From: Cricetomys ansorgei
Taxonomy: Eukaryota > Chordata > Mammalia > Rodentia > Nesomyidae
DNA length: 64,000 nt
Assembly (NCBI GenBank): GCA_026225945.1
Contig: JAMJFZ010004066.1
Location: forward strand, 491,001 to 555,000
Direction of reading: 5' to 3'
The number at the start of each line of letters is the position of its first letter. Within the stretch, counting starts at the first letter, position 1. The notes beneath the pieces are model-generated. The model was not told the origin of the DNA. It worked only from the letters and a program-made list of their open reading frames with translations, and did no database searches. Made by a program: the position numbers and the translations under genes. Positions 1-10,914 of the stretch are shown piece after piece.

Positions 1-97
1 CAACTATCTGTAACTCCAGTTCCAGGAAATCTGACCCCCTCACACAGACATATGTGCAGGCAAAACACCAATGCACATAAAACAAAAATAAATAATT
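1..97 (+). mobile_element. B2 SINE, 3' part, cut by window edge
   Basis: TCTGTAACTCCAGTTCCAGG and an AAAACAAAAATAAATAA tail; the tRNA-like head lies outside the window. Confidence 0.85.
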
Positions 98-287
98 TTC
101 AAGAAAATGCTACTTGAAAAATTCCCCTCTGACTTTAGGAAAGCAAACACTGAAAACAAAAGAAGAGCTAATTGTTGTCAGGAGACATACAGTGGTTTGC
201 CTTGTGGCACTTAGATCGTTTTAATTTATAGACCAGTAGTAATATCCAAATAAAGACTACAGATTTAGGAGTTGTTAAAAGTGACCT

Positions 288-437
288 GGGCATAGCCAGA
301 TGGGCCTTTAATCCCACCACTGGGGAGGCAGAGGCAGGTGGATCTCTGTAACTTTGAGGACCAGTTTGGTCTATATATTGGAATCCAGGCAAGCCAAACT
401 CTCTCACAGAAACAAAGCAAAATAAAATCCCCCCCCC
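288..437 (+). mobile_element. B1 SINE, sense, diverged
   Basis: CCTTTAATCCCACCACTGGG, GGCAGAGGCAGGTGGATCTC and a degraded second half ending in an A/C-rich tail. Confidence 0.8.
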
Positions 438-689
438 AACGAATTAAATAACTAAACAAAGTTAAACTAAACAGACAAGAAGCAATCTGGAGCTCCATAG
501 GTAGCTGAGGCTGGCCTTGAACTCATAATACTTCTGCCGCCACCGCCCCTCCCCAGTGCCGAGGTTACACGTGTGTTTGGACAAGTCCAGCTTTCGTCCA
601 CAACTTATTTCTTCTTCTCCACTCTACCTCAGAGAAACATCTAGGAGAAACCACTTTGGAGTTGAGCCTGAATTTTTTTTTTTTTCCTA

Positions 690-1110
690 CAGAATTGCCA
701 ATTGTCCGAAATACACCCGGGGGAAGCGCTGGCCGCGCGACCAAGCCACTACGGAAGACACGGGTCACCAAGCTTAGCGGCAAGCACTCGTACCGACTCG
801 TTTTTAACTTGAACTGCTAAGGCATCAGCCTTGTGCATCCTCCCGGGGGCGGCAGGAAGCAGTCACAACGGCTTCCTGCACGCAGAGCCCAGGCTCGGTC
901 GCCTTCCCCAGGGCCACGGGAGCGGTCCGCCCCGAGCGCACGCAGGTGCGTCGCCTTCCTCCGGACGGGGGGCCAGGAGGCGGCGCTCTAACCCTGGGAA
1001 TCTCCGTGCGCCCCGGGCGCGGTCACAGCGGCTCCCGGAGCCTGGCGACGCGCACAAGGCTGCACGCGCTCAAATCCCCGGCACCGACTCCGCCACTGCC
1101 TGCACCACAC
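690..1110. promoter_or_regulatory. CpG-rich block, function unknown
   Basis: CpG-dense and GC-rich against an AT-rich, SINE-filled background. The open frames of 60-116 codons here show low-complexity Ala/Arg/Pro composition and no known domain, as expected of GC-rich non-coding DNA. It lies about 14 kb beyond the probable end of Pdx1, on the side where Cdx2 would be. Confidence 0.5.
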
Positions 1111-1220
1111 TCCTCGCTGAGAGATTCAGGGCACTTTTTAGTCCTTTGGAGCAGCTTGGTTCCCATGAGTGCCCTTTCTAATTATCTAAACACTCCCTGA
1201 CTTTTAATGTTTATATTTAT

Positions 1221-1351
1221 TTTTTAGAGACAGGGTCTCTCTGAGTAACCCTAGATGGCCTTACATTTACTTTGTAGTCTAAGTGAGGATCTGCTTGCCT
1301 CTGCCGCCTAAACCCTGGGATTAACTAAAGACATGCGCCACCACGCCGGGC
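1221..1351 (-). mobile_element. B1 SINE, antisense, diverged
   Basis: GAGACAGGGTCTCTCTGAG to GCGCCACCACGCCGGG. Confidence 0.8.
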
Positions 1352-1369
1352 GGTTTATTTTTATTTATA

Positions 1370-1562
1370 AAATATACTTAATTATGAGTGTGTGTGTGTG
1401 TGTGTGTGTGTGTTTGTTTGCATGTGTCAATGTACACCACCTGCAGGCAGAAGCCCGAGGAAGTCTGAAGAGAAGGTCAGATCCCCTGGAACTGGAGATG
1501 GTTGTGAGCCTGTGGGTGCTAGGACCAGAACTTGGGTCCTCTGCAGCCCAGATTCCCTTTTT
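1370..1562 (-). mobile_element. B2 SINE, antisense, with (TG)n
   Basis: A (TG)n run at 1386-1413, then AGAAGGTCAGATCCCCTGGA and GGTTGTGAGCCTGTGGGTGC; the tRNA-like head is missing at the right end. Confidence 0.75.
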
Positions 1563-1579
1563 GCGGGATGGGTGAGTGG

Positions 1580-1704
1580 AGGTTAAGACAGGCTCTCCAT
1601 GTATACCCCTAGCTGAACTGGAAACTGCTATGTAGACCAGGCTGGTCTCTAACTCACAGAGATCCTCCTGCCTCTGCCTCCACGTGTGTCACCACGCCGG
1701 GCAG
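1580..1704 (-). mobile_element. B1 SINE, antisense
   Basis: AGACAGGCTCTCCATG, TGTAGACCAGGCTGGTCTCT and CACCACGCCGGGC; lacks the GCTGGGATTAAAG segment. Confidence 0.8.
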
Positions 1705-1777
1705 AGTCCCTTATTTTTTAACAGCACGAGTCTCTAAATTCCTAGCAGTGGGCAACCGGCCAGCCAGCAACTGACTT

Positions 1778-2065
1778 CTAGCGCGGGCTAGACGCATCTG
1801 GAGTGGCCCCGGGCCGGATCCCGCAGAGCGCCCCAGGCCGCCCAGCTGACCCGTGCAGCAGCTGCTCCGCGCTTCTGCGCAACCGCCACCCGGTCCGGGT
1901 AGGGGCTCTCCGGGGCCGCGCGCGCGCTAGGACCCGGCAGGCGGCGCTGCTGCTCCGGCTGAGCACGCCGAACCCTCAGACCCAGGGGCAGGGTGGGGCG
2001 GCCCGAGCGCAACGCCGGGGGAAGGCGCCCAGGACCGGCCTGCAACCCTAAGGCACTAATGCACC
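1778..2065. promoter_or_regulatory. Second CpG-rich block, function unknown
   Basis: Contains several CGCGCG runs and frequent CpG. An antisense frame of 118 codons crosses it but is Ala/Arg/Pro-rich with no recognisable family. It could be the first exon or promoter of an unannotated transcript, or a Polycomb-type island of the ParaHox locus. Confidence 0.45.
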
Positions 2066-3012
2066 CGCGGCTACATCTTAGCCTGGTGGCCAAGGGCACC
2101 AGGCTGGGGTCGGTCCTAGGGGATGTCTCGGCACAGAGTGTCAACGCACCTGTTCATTTCCGCCACTCCTGGTTGCCTGTGGCCCTTTTGCCCTCAACTC
2201 ATATTCTTTGCCAACTGAAGACCGGATGAGCAACCTGGGTAGAAGCTGTGTGTACCAGGGCCCGGTTCTATATCAACTCAGCCAGAGGGATGTTCTCTGG
2301 TTTGCCCCTCACTGGCTCCAAGGCTCGCGCAGTGGCCTGCACCTGTACCCTACCGGGATCTCTCTGGGCCCAGGAATTCAGAGCCAGTCTGGGTAACATA
2401 GCAACAACTCCATTCCCCCACCCCCAACTCCAGACGTTTTCCTGGCTTCTGGCAATCCTGGCTTAAAAGATTAGTGGGTTTGACCCTGCCTTTGACTTCC
2501 TGCTTTGTGAAGTCCAGGAAAGAGAAAGGCTGGGTTTTAATATAAGTTAATGTTTACAGTAGTGGAGACGCCATGATTCTCCAACACCAAACCTCACAGT
2601 GTCGTCCCTCCCCACCCCACCCCCGCTTCCTCTGAATAAGCTTCCCTCCTCTGGCAAATCTTTCAGAAACAGAGTTAGGATTTGGACATCGGGGTACATT
2701 TTGAAAACCAGGAGGCTAAGAACAGCTGGGCCGCGTTCTCCTGGAACTACGTTCTTTTTCTGGTTCCCAGAGGAGCTGAAAGTGGCAAAGGTCGAGCTTG
2801 CGCGCGCACGGTAGCTGCCACAGGAGCAGCGCCCCCTTTGAGGCTCCCCTCACCCCGACCCCGTGGAGGGCTAGAGAACGCATTCTAGAGATAAGCAGAG
2901 GCAGGCTCAGTGGGGGAGAAGGCTGCAGGAGGAAGGGGCCAGTGAGCAAACCAGCAGAAGCAGAGAAGCAAATTAGCTGAGGTTCAACACTCAGAAAAGA
3001 ATCCCACACCCC

Positions 3013-3150
3013 AAGACGGGGCTTCTCTGTTGTAACTCTGGCTGTCCTGGAATTCACTCTGTAGACCAGGCTGGCCTCGAACTCACAGAGCTCTACCTGC
3101 CTCTGCCTCCCGAGTGTTGGGACTAAAGGCGTCCACCAACACCACCTGGC
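3013..3150 (-). mobile_element. B1 SINE, antisense, TTGTAACTCTGG variant
   Basis: CTCTGTTGTAACTCTGGCTG and the full body to CACCACCTGGC. Full-length and little diverged. Confidence 0.9.
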
Positions 3151-3494
3151 CAGAAAAGATTTTTGAAGGGCAGGGGAGCGGGGAGACTCTGTACAAAGAA
3201 CACCTGAGGACATCAAAGTCACTTCTAACAGGTATTTGAAGTACAAGACTGCTAGATTTCTCCATATCGAAACCTGCCTGGGGTTGAGTTTCTATTAACA
3301 CACTAATGGCCCCTCAGACATTTCCTTACAACACATTTAAACGACGCAAGGGTTAAAGTGAAAAAAAAAAAAAACTACGAATAAGTTTTTTCTTTATCAT
3401 GTACCTTCTAACCGGTTGGATTATTGCTGTTGCTTTGGGTTAAGCGATTCCAACTGAGATGTGTGTGTGAGCGCGCGAGCGTGTGTCGGGGAGT

Positions 3495-3650
3495 GAGCTG
3501 GAGAGATGGCTCAGCAGTTAAGAGCACTGGCTGCTCTTGCAGAGGACCTGGGTTCAATTCCCAGCACTCACAAGCTGGCTCACAACAGTTTGAAACCCCA
3601 TTCCTGGGGCTGTGAAGCCCCCTCACTCATATGTGCTGTATAAATATAGG
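3495..3650 (+). mobile_element. B2 SINE, sense
   Basis: GCTGGAGAGATGGCTCAGCA tRNA-like head with B-box GGTTCAATTCC; the tail is shortened. The (TGTG/GCGC) run at 3461-3489 precedes it. Confidence 0.9.
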
Positions 3651-3907
3651 TACAGGGAAGCAAACAAAAAACCACCACCAAAAGCAAAACAAAAGATACC
3701 CAAACGGTAAACAAATACCACGGTAAACAAATACCTTTTAAATAAAAAGGATCGTATGTGTATACTTACACATACATGAATTAATCTTTCTTTTTCTAGC
3801 ATTTCAAAACAAAAATGGAAAGTAAGTCTTGTTTTACTCTGTAACATTTTTATCACTTAACGCTGAAAGAAAAAAGATGAGAAGGAAAAGAATATGACTT
3901 TTCCTAG

Positions 3908-4310
3908 GTATGGTGGAGGGGAAAGTTTATTGTATACACAAGGGAGAATACAGTAGATACGAGGGAGAGCACAGCCAGGGCAGAGACATCTGGGGGAGTC
4001 CAAGATGGACACCACCAGACTGAGCTGCCAGGTCATGTGAGGAGATGGGGAGGGGAGGGAGGAACCTGGAGACCAAGAGGCCAGGAGAGGCTGAGAGAGT
4101 CTCAGACCAGAGACCAAGACAGCAAGAAAGAGAGTAACCAGAATGGCAGAAATTATACAGGGAAGGGCAGCCCAGTCCCCTGGGCTGGAGAGTTCAGGGT
4201 AGGGGGCGGGGTATGCAAGCCAAGAGGACCCTGAAACAGGTAGGGGTCCCCCGAGGAATGCTGGGAGAACCTGGTGGCCCAGCACTTTGTGAGTTTGAGA
4301 CCAAACAAAT
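3908..4310 (+). mobile_element. Purine-rich interspersed repeat, class unknown
   Basis: Purine-rich, with phrases such as AAAGTTTATTGTATACACAA, CAGAATGGCAGAAATTATAC and several GACCAAGA/GAGAGAG runs. A related layout occurs at 48000-48340. Probably an old LTR-type element. Confidence 0.35.
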
Positions 4311-4365
4311 ACAATTCTATCTTTTTTTTTTCTCAAGTCATTATGCAATATGCCCAATGGATATT

Positions 4366-4584
4366 TTTAAGATTTATTTTATGTGTCTGAATGTTTTGCC
4401 TGCATGTGTGTGTGTGTATGCACCATATGTATGCTTGGTGCTCACACAGGTCAGAAAATGTCATTGGATCCTCTAGAACTTGAGTTAAATATGGTTGTGA
4501 TCCACCCATGTGGGTGCTGGGAACCAAACCCAGGTCCTCTGAAAGAGGAAATGTTCCTAACTGCTGAGCCATTTCCACAACCTC
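4366..4584 (-). mobile_element. B2 SINE, antisense
   Basis: AAGATTTATTTTATGTGTCT tail side, CTAACTGCTGAGCCATTTCC head side; near full length. Confidence 0.85.
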
Positions 4585-4639
4585 TCAACAGGTTTTTTGA
4601 ATGTCTACTCCATTTACAAAAAATGCATGTATTGTGATT

Positions 4640-4836
4640 TAAAATTTTTTATGTATATGTATGTGTCTGTGTGAGTGTATGTGGGTGCCCTTGAGGCTAG
4701 AAGAGTTCATGAGATCCTCTGGAAGCAGAGTTAAAAGTGGTTGTGAGCCATCCCAGTGAATGCTGGGAGCTGAACTCTGGTCCCATGGAAGAACAGCAAG
4801 TGCTCTTAACTGATGAACCATCTCTTCGACTCCCAG
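4640..4836 (-). mobile_element. B2 SINE, antisense
   Basis: Lies about 55 bp from the previous B2 in the same orientation; head GCTCTTAACTGATGAACCAT. Confidence 0.85.
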
Positions 4837-5015
4837 CCTCAGGGTTTATATATTTCAACGCCAGAATTTTCCTTTCCTTTATTCAGTCATTTCTTTAGAG
4901 TACTTACTATGTGCAAGATACTGGGAAACATCAGGAAGTATCACAGATGAATATGTGTACTTGGGGGTGGGGGTGGAAGGAAGTGTTTAATTTCTATGGG
5001 AAGACACTTAACCAT

Positions 5016-5213
5016 TGTGGTTCTCAACCTGGGTTGAGAACCTGTTAGTCTAAAACCACCTACATATTGGATGCTTACATTATGACTCATAACAGTAACA
5101 AAGTTACAGTTGTAAAGTAGCAACAAAAATAATTTTATGGTTGGTATGGTTGGGGGTCACCACAACATGGGAAACTGTATTAAAGGGTAGTGGCATTAGG
5201 AAGGTTGAGATCC
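5016..5213 (+). mobile_element. URR1 hAT-Charlie DNA transposon copy
   Basis: Shows the TGGTTCTCAACCT left end and the GGGGTCACCACAACATGGGAAACTG type right half ending in AAGGTTGAG. Non-autonomous, with internal deletion near the left end. Confidence 0.75.
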
Positions 5214-5287
5214 TTCCTTTATTAAACTTAGAAGTCAATGAGCATTCAGGCTGTTGTGTTTTATAATTGCAAATTACACAAAAGTAA

Positions 5288-5370
5288 ATATATATATATA
5301 CATATACATATATATATACACACATATAGATATACATATACATATGTATATACATGTGTGTGTGTATAGA
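5288..5370. repeat. (TA)n/(CATA)n/(TG)n microsatellite
   Basis: Imperfect alternating purine-pyrimidine run between a URR1 copy and a B1. Confidence 0.9.
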
Positions 5371-5377
5371 TTTTTTT

Positions 5378-5516
5378 TCGAGACAGGGTTTCTCTGTTGT
5401 AACTCTGGCTGTCCTGTAACTCACTCTGTAGACCAGGCTTGCCTCAAACTCACAGAGATCTGCCTTCCTCTGCCTCCCTAGTGCTGGGATTAAAGGTATG
5501 TGACACCACCGCCCGA
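5378..5516 (-). mobile_element. B1 SINE, antisense, TTGTAACTCTGG variant
   Basis: CGAGACAGGGTTTCTCTGTT to CACCACCGCCCGAC, near consensus. Confidence 0.9.
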
Positions 5517-5591
5517 CAAAAATATCCATTTCTTAATTCTGAGAATTTATGAATATTGTCTTAAGGCAAACAAACCATCGAAACTTGGCAT

Positions 5592-5722
5592 GTCTGGAGG
5601 TATAGTGGTTTATGCCTTTAATCTAGCACTTGAGAGCAGAGACAGGTGGATGTCTGTGAGTTTGAGACTGGTCTAGTCAGTCAGGGCTAAGTGAAATGCT
5701 GTCTCAAAGAAAAAAAAAAAAG
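5592..5722 (+). mobile_element. B1 SINE, sense, diverged
   Basis: ATGCCTTTAATCTAGCACTT and an A-tail of more than 10 bases. Confidence 0.8.
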
Positions 5723-5731
5723 GTGGAGAAA

Positions 5732-5850
5732 GTGGTGGAGAGATGGCTCAGTGGTTAAGAGCACTGGCTGCTCTTCCAGAGGACCTGGGTTCAATTCCCA
5801 GCACCCACATGGCAGCTCACAACTGTCAGCTTAGTGATGGGGTGCTCACC
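5732..5850 (+). mobile_element. B2 SINE, sense, 5' half
   Basis: The tRNA-like head and CCAGCACCCACATGGCAGCT are intact; the 3' half is replaced by unrelated sequence. Confidence 0.8.
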
Positions 5851-5892
5851 TAGCCAGCATCATTATGCACCCCAGTTTACACACAAAAACAG

Positions 5893-6056
5893 TGGGGTCA
5901 GCAAGATGACAGAGTGGGTAAAAGGTGATTACCACTAAGCCTGGCAATCTGAGCTCAGTCCCTGGGACCCCACATGTTAAGAGAGAACCAGTTTCTGCAA
6001 GTTGTCCTCTAATAGCCACAAATGGCACACATACCTCCCTCAAATAAATAAATTTA
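5893..6056 (+). mobile_element. B3 SINE, sense
   Basis: TCAGCAAGATGACAGAGTGG, GCAAGTTGTCCTCTAATAGC and an AAATAAATAAA tail are typical of B3. Confidence 0.75.
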
Positions 6057-6208
6057 GGCAGGCAGTGGTGGCGCACACCTTTAATCCCAGCACACGGGAG
6101 GCAGGTGGATCTCTGTGAGTTCGAGGCCAGCCTGATCTACAGAGTGAGTTCCAGGACAACCAGAGTCACAACAGAGAAACCCTGTCTTGAACTCCCCATC
6201 CCCACCAA
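6057..6208 (+). mobile_element. B1 SINE, sense, young
   Basis: GGCAGTGGTGGCGCACACCT through CAGAGTCACAACAGAGAAAC; it inserted at the tail of the B3. Confidence 0.9.
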
Positions 6209-6511
6209 AAAAAGAGACAAAAAATAAATTTAAACAAAAAAATGTGTAAAAACAATAAATATAATAAAAAAAACTGAGGAGGACGAGAACAACACATGTG
6301 GTTTGTTAATTCCCAAATCCTCCAAGCGTACACTCCTCACGACTGTTCATTCTCAGTCCCACTGAGAGCACTGGCTGAACCATTTCCTACTTGTAGATCT
6401 TGCCCCCCCGCCCAAAATAACTGTCTTTGCACCCTTTTCAGGGTATAGACATTTGGAAAGCCCTGTTGCTCTGCTCTATCTTTCTTATTTTCAGTCTAAG
6501 GTTGCCAGATT

Positions 6512-6612
6512 GGTCTGCACTTTTTGGGTTGGGCATTATGGTGCTGAGGCTGGAACCCAGGCCTTCTGGCAGTCTAGGCAAAGGCTCTACGAGCCAAGCT
6601 GCGTGTCTAACT
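6512..6612 (-). mobile_element. B4/ID-type SINE fragment, antisense
   Basis: GGCTGGAACCCAGGCCTTCT and GTCTAGGCAAAGGCTCTACG are the antisense tRNA-like part. Confidence 0.55.
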
Positions 6613-6975
6613 CCTGCCTCATACTGAAATATCAGGTATAACTGTGCTCACATCGGAAGGGTTATTGGAGGAGGGACGGAGGGAGGAGGCTGTGTCCTGA
6701 GAAGGGAGGGAGAGAAAGAGACTTGCATTACAGCTGTCCGGGGAGAAGGCAGAGGGACAGAACAAAGAAAGGGGGGGTGGGTGAGGAGAGCAGAAGGAAA
6801 GGGGGAGGAGAGACCGCAGCCCACTGTGCTTATTGTGGGGGGCATGGCACATGAAAGCTGGGCACTTGCAGATAACTCCAAGAGGCAGATAAAGGGCGGT
6901 TCTACAGCACACGCCCCTACTCCTTTTGTAGACTTTTTTTGTTGTTCTTGTTTTTTGTTTTTTGTTTTTTGTTTG

Positions 6976-7114
6976 TTTTTTTTTTGAGACAAGGTTTCTC
7001 TGTGTAGCCCTGGCTGTCTTGGAACTTACTCTGTAGACTAGGCTGGCTTCGAACTCACAGAGATCCGCCTGCCTCTGTCTCCTGGGTGCTGGGACTAAAG
7101 GCGTGCACCTGGCA
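6976..7114 (-). mobile_element. B1 SINE, antisense, GTGTAGCCCTGG type
   Basis: CTCTGTGTAGCCCTGGCTGT shows the mouse-like head; preceded by a T/G-rich tail at 6930-6983. Confidence 0.9.
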
Positions 7115-7129
7115 CACGAATAAACGAAA

Positions 7130-7355
7130 TATTATTATATATATACATATATATGTGTGCGTGTGTGTGTGTGTCTGCATGTATGTATGTGCACCATGTG
7201 TGTACCTGGTGCCCGTGGAAGTCAGAAGACGGTATAGGAGCCCCTGAAACTGGAGTTAAAGACAGTTATGAGCCACTGTGTGGATGGTGGGAACTGAACC
7301 CAGGTCCTCTGCAAGAGCAGCCAGTGCTCTTAACCACTGAGTCATCCCTCCAGCT
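7130..7355 (-). mobile_element. B2 SINE, antisense, with (TA)/(TG) run
   Basis: A short TA/TG microsatellite sits at the tail; head CTTAACCACTGAGTCATCCC. Confidence 0.85.
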
Positions 7356-7910
7356 CCTACACTTTTATGAAATAAAAGCAAATGAAAGGAAAAATGGCAA
7401 CGAGGGACCACAGCATTTCCGCTGTCAAGGACGACTTGCTTGGCCAGCTGATGTTTGTCAGAATGCGAAGTGATAAATGTTCTCCTTGCTCTGCACTCTA
7501 GGACCCCCCACGCCCTCTCCACTCACTCTGACCTTGAACTGTGAGGTCTGAGTGCTTTCTAAGTCAGGCCTCCTCCCCAAGTCCTGTGAGCTGGAACCCG
7601 GGTCACTCATTATTTCTGGATTCCGAGTTTCTTCCAGGGGGGCAGTGATTAATGAGGTGCAGGGATTTCCAGACCGCCTGGAGCAGACCCAGCTGAAGTT
7701 CGACGGATTCATTATACTTCCCGTGAGAAAAGTGAGGCTTCAGTCGATATTCTTTTAAATGATGCCAACTTTCTTCAACGTAAAACAAGACTCAAGTAAG
7801 GAAAGAAAATTGTAATTCTACCAAGAGTTAACCACTGACAGCATTTGAAAAGTTTATTTTTTAATTAAAAAAAAAACTAATTCATTCCACTTGTCAAAAA
7901 ATTAATGTGA

Positions 7911-7970
7911 GCGCTGGAGAGATGGCTCAGAGGTTAAGAGCACTGGCTGCGCCTGCAGAGGATCCAGTTG
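7911..7970 (+). mobile_element. B2 SINE, truncated after 60 bp
   Basis: Only the tRNA-like head GAGATGGCTCAGAGGTTAAG remains. Confidence 0.75.
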
Positions 7971-8179
7971 GAATTTGTTTGAAAAAGTATTCTCTGTCTC
8001 TTTTCTTCCCCGTTTTACTTCCAGCCCCAATTTTTTTTCTTTCCAAGGAGGCGACAAGCTGTTCTCCAGCTCAGGTCTAGGCCAACTAGGATACTGACAA
8101 CAGCCAGACTTTAAATGGGTAGTGTAAACATCACACAACTCAAAGCTGTGCTTTCTTTTAAAAAGCAAAACAAAACAAA

Positions 8180-8316
8180 CAAAAACCAGGGTCTCACTAT
8201 GTAGTCCTCGCTAGCCTGGCCTGGAATATGCTGTGTAGACCAGGCTGGCCTTGAACTCATTAAGATCATTCTGTCTCTGCCTTCAGAGTATTGAGATTAG
8301 ACACTGTGCCCAGCAC
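8180..8316 (-). mobile_element. B1 SINE, antisense, old
   Basis: CTCACTATGTAGTCCTCGCT and GACCAGGCTGGCCTTGAACT. Confidence 0.8.
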
Positions 8317-8340
8317 CATTCAAGTTTTAAGAATAGCTCC

Positions 8341-8455
8341 GGCTGGACATGGTAGTGCATGCCTTGAATCCCAGTATTTTTGTGGCAGAAGCAGGTGTAC
8401 TTCTGTGGGTTCAAGAGCAGCCTGGGATACATAATGAGGATCTGTAACACACACA
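8341..8455 (+). mobile_element. B1 SINE, sense, old
   Basis: ATGGTAGTGCATGCCTTGAA and AGAGCAGCCTGGGATACATA. Confidence 0.7.
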
Positions 8456-8513
8456 GGCCAAGTAACCCTCACTATATGTAGTATATTCTGATGTTTCTCC
8501 TTTTATTTTATCT

Positions 8514-8540
8514 GGTGATGATGATGATGATGATGATGAA
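8514..8540. repeat. (GAT)n trinucleotide repeat
   Basis: About nine perfect GAT units. Confidence 0.95.
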
Positions 8541-8808
8541 GTGTGTGCATGCACATGCGTGTGAGTGTGGTGTTCTAGGGATGGGATTCATGGCCTTGGG
8601 CATTCGAGGTAAGATCTGTACCATTCATTGAGCTCCATCTCTGGCTCCTATTTTATTTAAGTAAAAATGGCAACGAGTCATTAAATTGGCTTCATCAGCT
8701 GCTAATTGTTGCAGGTCATTGCTTGAAAAACACCAACTCCGAGGAGAGGAGGAACATGGTTACACAATTACAGGTAGCATTTAGCGCTTTTCAAATACAT
8801 TATATATT

Positions 8809-9038
8809 TTTAAAGGTTTTTAAAAAATTATTCATGTTTATGTGTATAGGCGTTCTGGTTCCACGTGTGGTCGTGCACCATGAGTGCAGTGCCCACAGAG
8901 GCCAGAAGAGGGCATCGGATTCCATGGGACTGGAGTTACAGATGGTTGTGAGCCACCTGGTGGGTTCTGGGAATCAAACTCCAGACCTCCCTAAGAGCAA
9001 CCACTGCTCTTCACCGCTGAGCCCAGTCTTCAGCCCCC
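8809..9038 (-). mobile_element. B2 SINE, antisense
   Basis: GAGGCCAGAAGAGGGCATCG and GCTCTTCACCGCTGAGCCCA. Confidence 0.85.
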
Positions 9039-9461
9039 GCACACATTATTTTGTTTAACGCTCACAGCAGTCCTGTGGAGTATTTTCCCTCAGCGGACTC
9101 ACGTGACAAAGGCAAGGACACTGAATTTTCCGAGTTCAGAAGGGAGATGAGTGGTAAGCACAGAACTGGAAGTGATTTTACTGATTGGAAAATCTCAGCC
9201 TTCGTGCCCTGTGCTAGAATGGACACAGAGTTAAAGTCTGCCTGAACACCAGTTTTAGTTCTGAGCTTTCTGATAGCTAAGGCAAACAGTAGCTATAGAG
9301 GGCTCACTGTTTGCTGAAAGGAAGCACACACGTTTGAATAAACTTCCTTCTGGCAAACATTTCCAGGACGTGGGCTCCCTATACAGGGACTATTGTACAA
9401 TAATGAATGTTGTTTATTTGTTTTCATAAAACACCAAATTATCGAACAAAGTTTCACTTTT

Positions 9462-9485
9462 TTTAATGATTTATTTTTGTTTGGC

Positions 9486-9527
<42 letters not shown>

Positions 9528-9690
9528 CACAAGGGAGTGCCTGTGGAGGCCAGAAGAAGGCATCAGATCCCCTGTAATTAGAGCTATAGGCGGTTGTGAG
9601 CCGCCTGGCATGGGCGCTGGGAACAGAACTCAAGTCCTCTGGAAGAATGGTACAAGTTCTTAACCACTGAGCCACCCCTCCAACCCTTCA
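9462..9690 (-). mobile_element. B2 SINE, antisense, with (TG)18
   Basis: A (TG)n run at 9490-9525 expands the tail; head TTAACCACTGAGCCACCCCT. Confidence 0.85.
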
Positions 9691-9800
9691 GGACCAGCTT
9701 TTAATAAGGACCCTTGGTTCCAGCCTTGAGACTGCTGTTGTCTCCAGGGTCCATTTCACCCTTCTTTAAAAAAAAAAAGTTTTTTAAAAAAAATTACATG

Positions 9801-9985
9801 GGGCTGGAGAGATGCTCAGTGGTTAAGAGCACTGGCTGCTCTCCCAGAGGACTCGGGTTTAATTCCCAGCACCCACATGGTAGCTCACAATTGTTTGTAA
9901 CTCCTGTTCCAGGGAGTTTGGCTCTGTCAAACAGACATACACGCAGGAAAAACACCAATGTATATAAAATAAAAATAAATAAAAT
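9801..9985 (+). mobile_element. B2 SINE, sense
   Basis: GGGCTGGAGAGATGCTCAGT to an ATAAAATAAAAATAAATAAA tail; near full length. Confidence 0.9.
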
Positions 9986-10132
9986 ATGTAAAAGAATTAC
10001 ATGCATGTATGTGTTTGTCATTGATTTACTAATTTATGCATTTTATTATGTATTAACTAATTAATCAATGTGTCTGCATGTGCTACAGTTGGCAAGTGCC
10101 TTTATCTGCTGAGTCATTTAACTAGCCTAGAA

Positions 10133-10270
10133 TCAGAGACAGGGTTCCTCTGTTGTAACTCTGGCTGTCCTGGAACTCACTCTGTAGACCAGGCTGGCCT
10201 CGAACTCATAGAGATCTGCCTGCCTCTGCCTTCTGAGTGCTGGGATAAAAGGTATGCCTCATTGCCCAGC
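10133..10270 (-). mobile_element. B1 SINE, antisense, TTGTAACTCTGG variant
   Basis: GGGTTCCTCTGTTGTAACTC to GCCTCATTGCCCAGC. Confidence 0.9.
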
Positions 10271-10325
10271 TTAGAATCATTATTTTTAGTCCCTTACTAT
10301 CAATATTCTTCCCCCCCTTTTTTTT

Positions 10326-10400
10326 ATCCTCTTTGGGGGTTCTGGGGACTGAACCTAGAGCCTCATGCATGCTAGGCACACTGTTACAGAGTCTTACCCA
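10326..10400 (-). mobile_element. B4/ID-type SINE fragment, antisense
   Basis: GGGGACTGAACCTAGAGCCT and CATGCTAGGCACACTGTTAC. Confidence 0.6.
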
Positions 10401-10770
10401 CAGTCCTTACCCTGCCCTGGGGAAGGAGGGTGCTTGAGGCTCACTACTAGCCTATACTACACAGAGAGCCCTTATCTGAGAAATCAGCAAAACACTACAT
10501 ACATTGAAAGAAAGCCTCCAAGGCTTAAGTCAAGTCGAGGGTGTTCTTCCCAGAGAATATGTTGCTATGTTGCTCAGCTAACCAGCAGAATCCAAGACTT
10601 TGTAGTTGGAGAGCTGCTATCTCACTCTCTTGCTGACTGTCCCAAAGAATCTCTTTAAGGTTCTGAACCTAATTACAACTCTGAAACCCCTTTGGTCCTC
10701 TCAGGGCACACATTCACAGATCTGAGGTTTTTCATCATTATCTTTCAGGTTTTTTATTTTTTTACTTTTG

Positions 10771-10914
10771 TTTTTTCGAGATAGGGTTTCTCTGTTCTAA
10801 CTCTAGCTGTCCTGGAACTCACTCTGTAGACCAGGCTGGCCTCGAACTCACAGAGATCTGTCTGCCTCTGCCTCTGGAGTGCTAGGATTAAAGGCGTGTA
10901 CCAATATTGCCTGA
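10771..10914 (-). mobile_element. B1 SINE, antisense
   Basis: TTTCTCTGTTCTAACTCTAG is a diverged form of the TTGTAACTCTGG head. Confidence 0.9.

Noticed and set aside
1788..2144. 118-codon minus-strand frame in a CpG-rich block
   Set aside because: Ala/Arg/Pro-rich composition typical of GC-rich non-coding DNA, with no recognisable domain.
2318..2410. Possible B1/ID-like SINE (GTGGCCTGCACCTGTACCCT)
   Set aside because: Too diverged to support against chance.
2716..3246. 176-codon minus-strand frame
   Set aside because: Much of it is the sense reading of a B1 SINE (about 3013-3150); the remainder has no domain.
3495..3570. tRNA-like head with A and B boxes as a tRNA gene
   Set aside because: It belongs to a B2 SINE; no cloverleaf acceptor pairing or anticodon arm is present, and the same applies to the other B2, B3 and ID heads.
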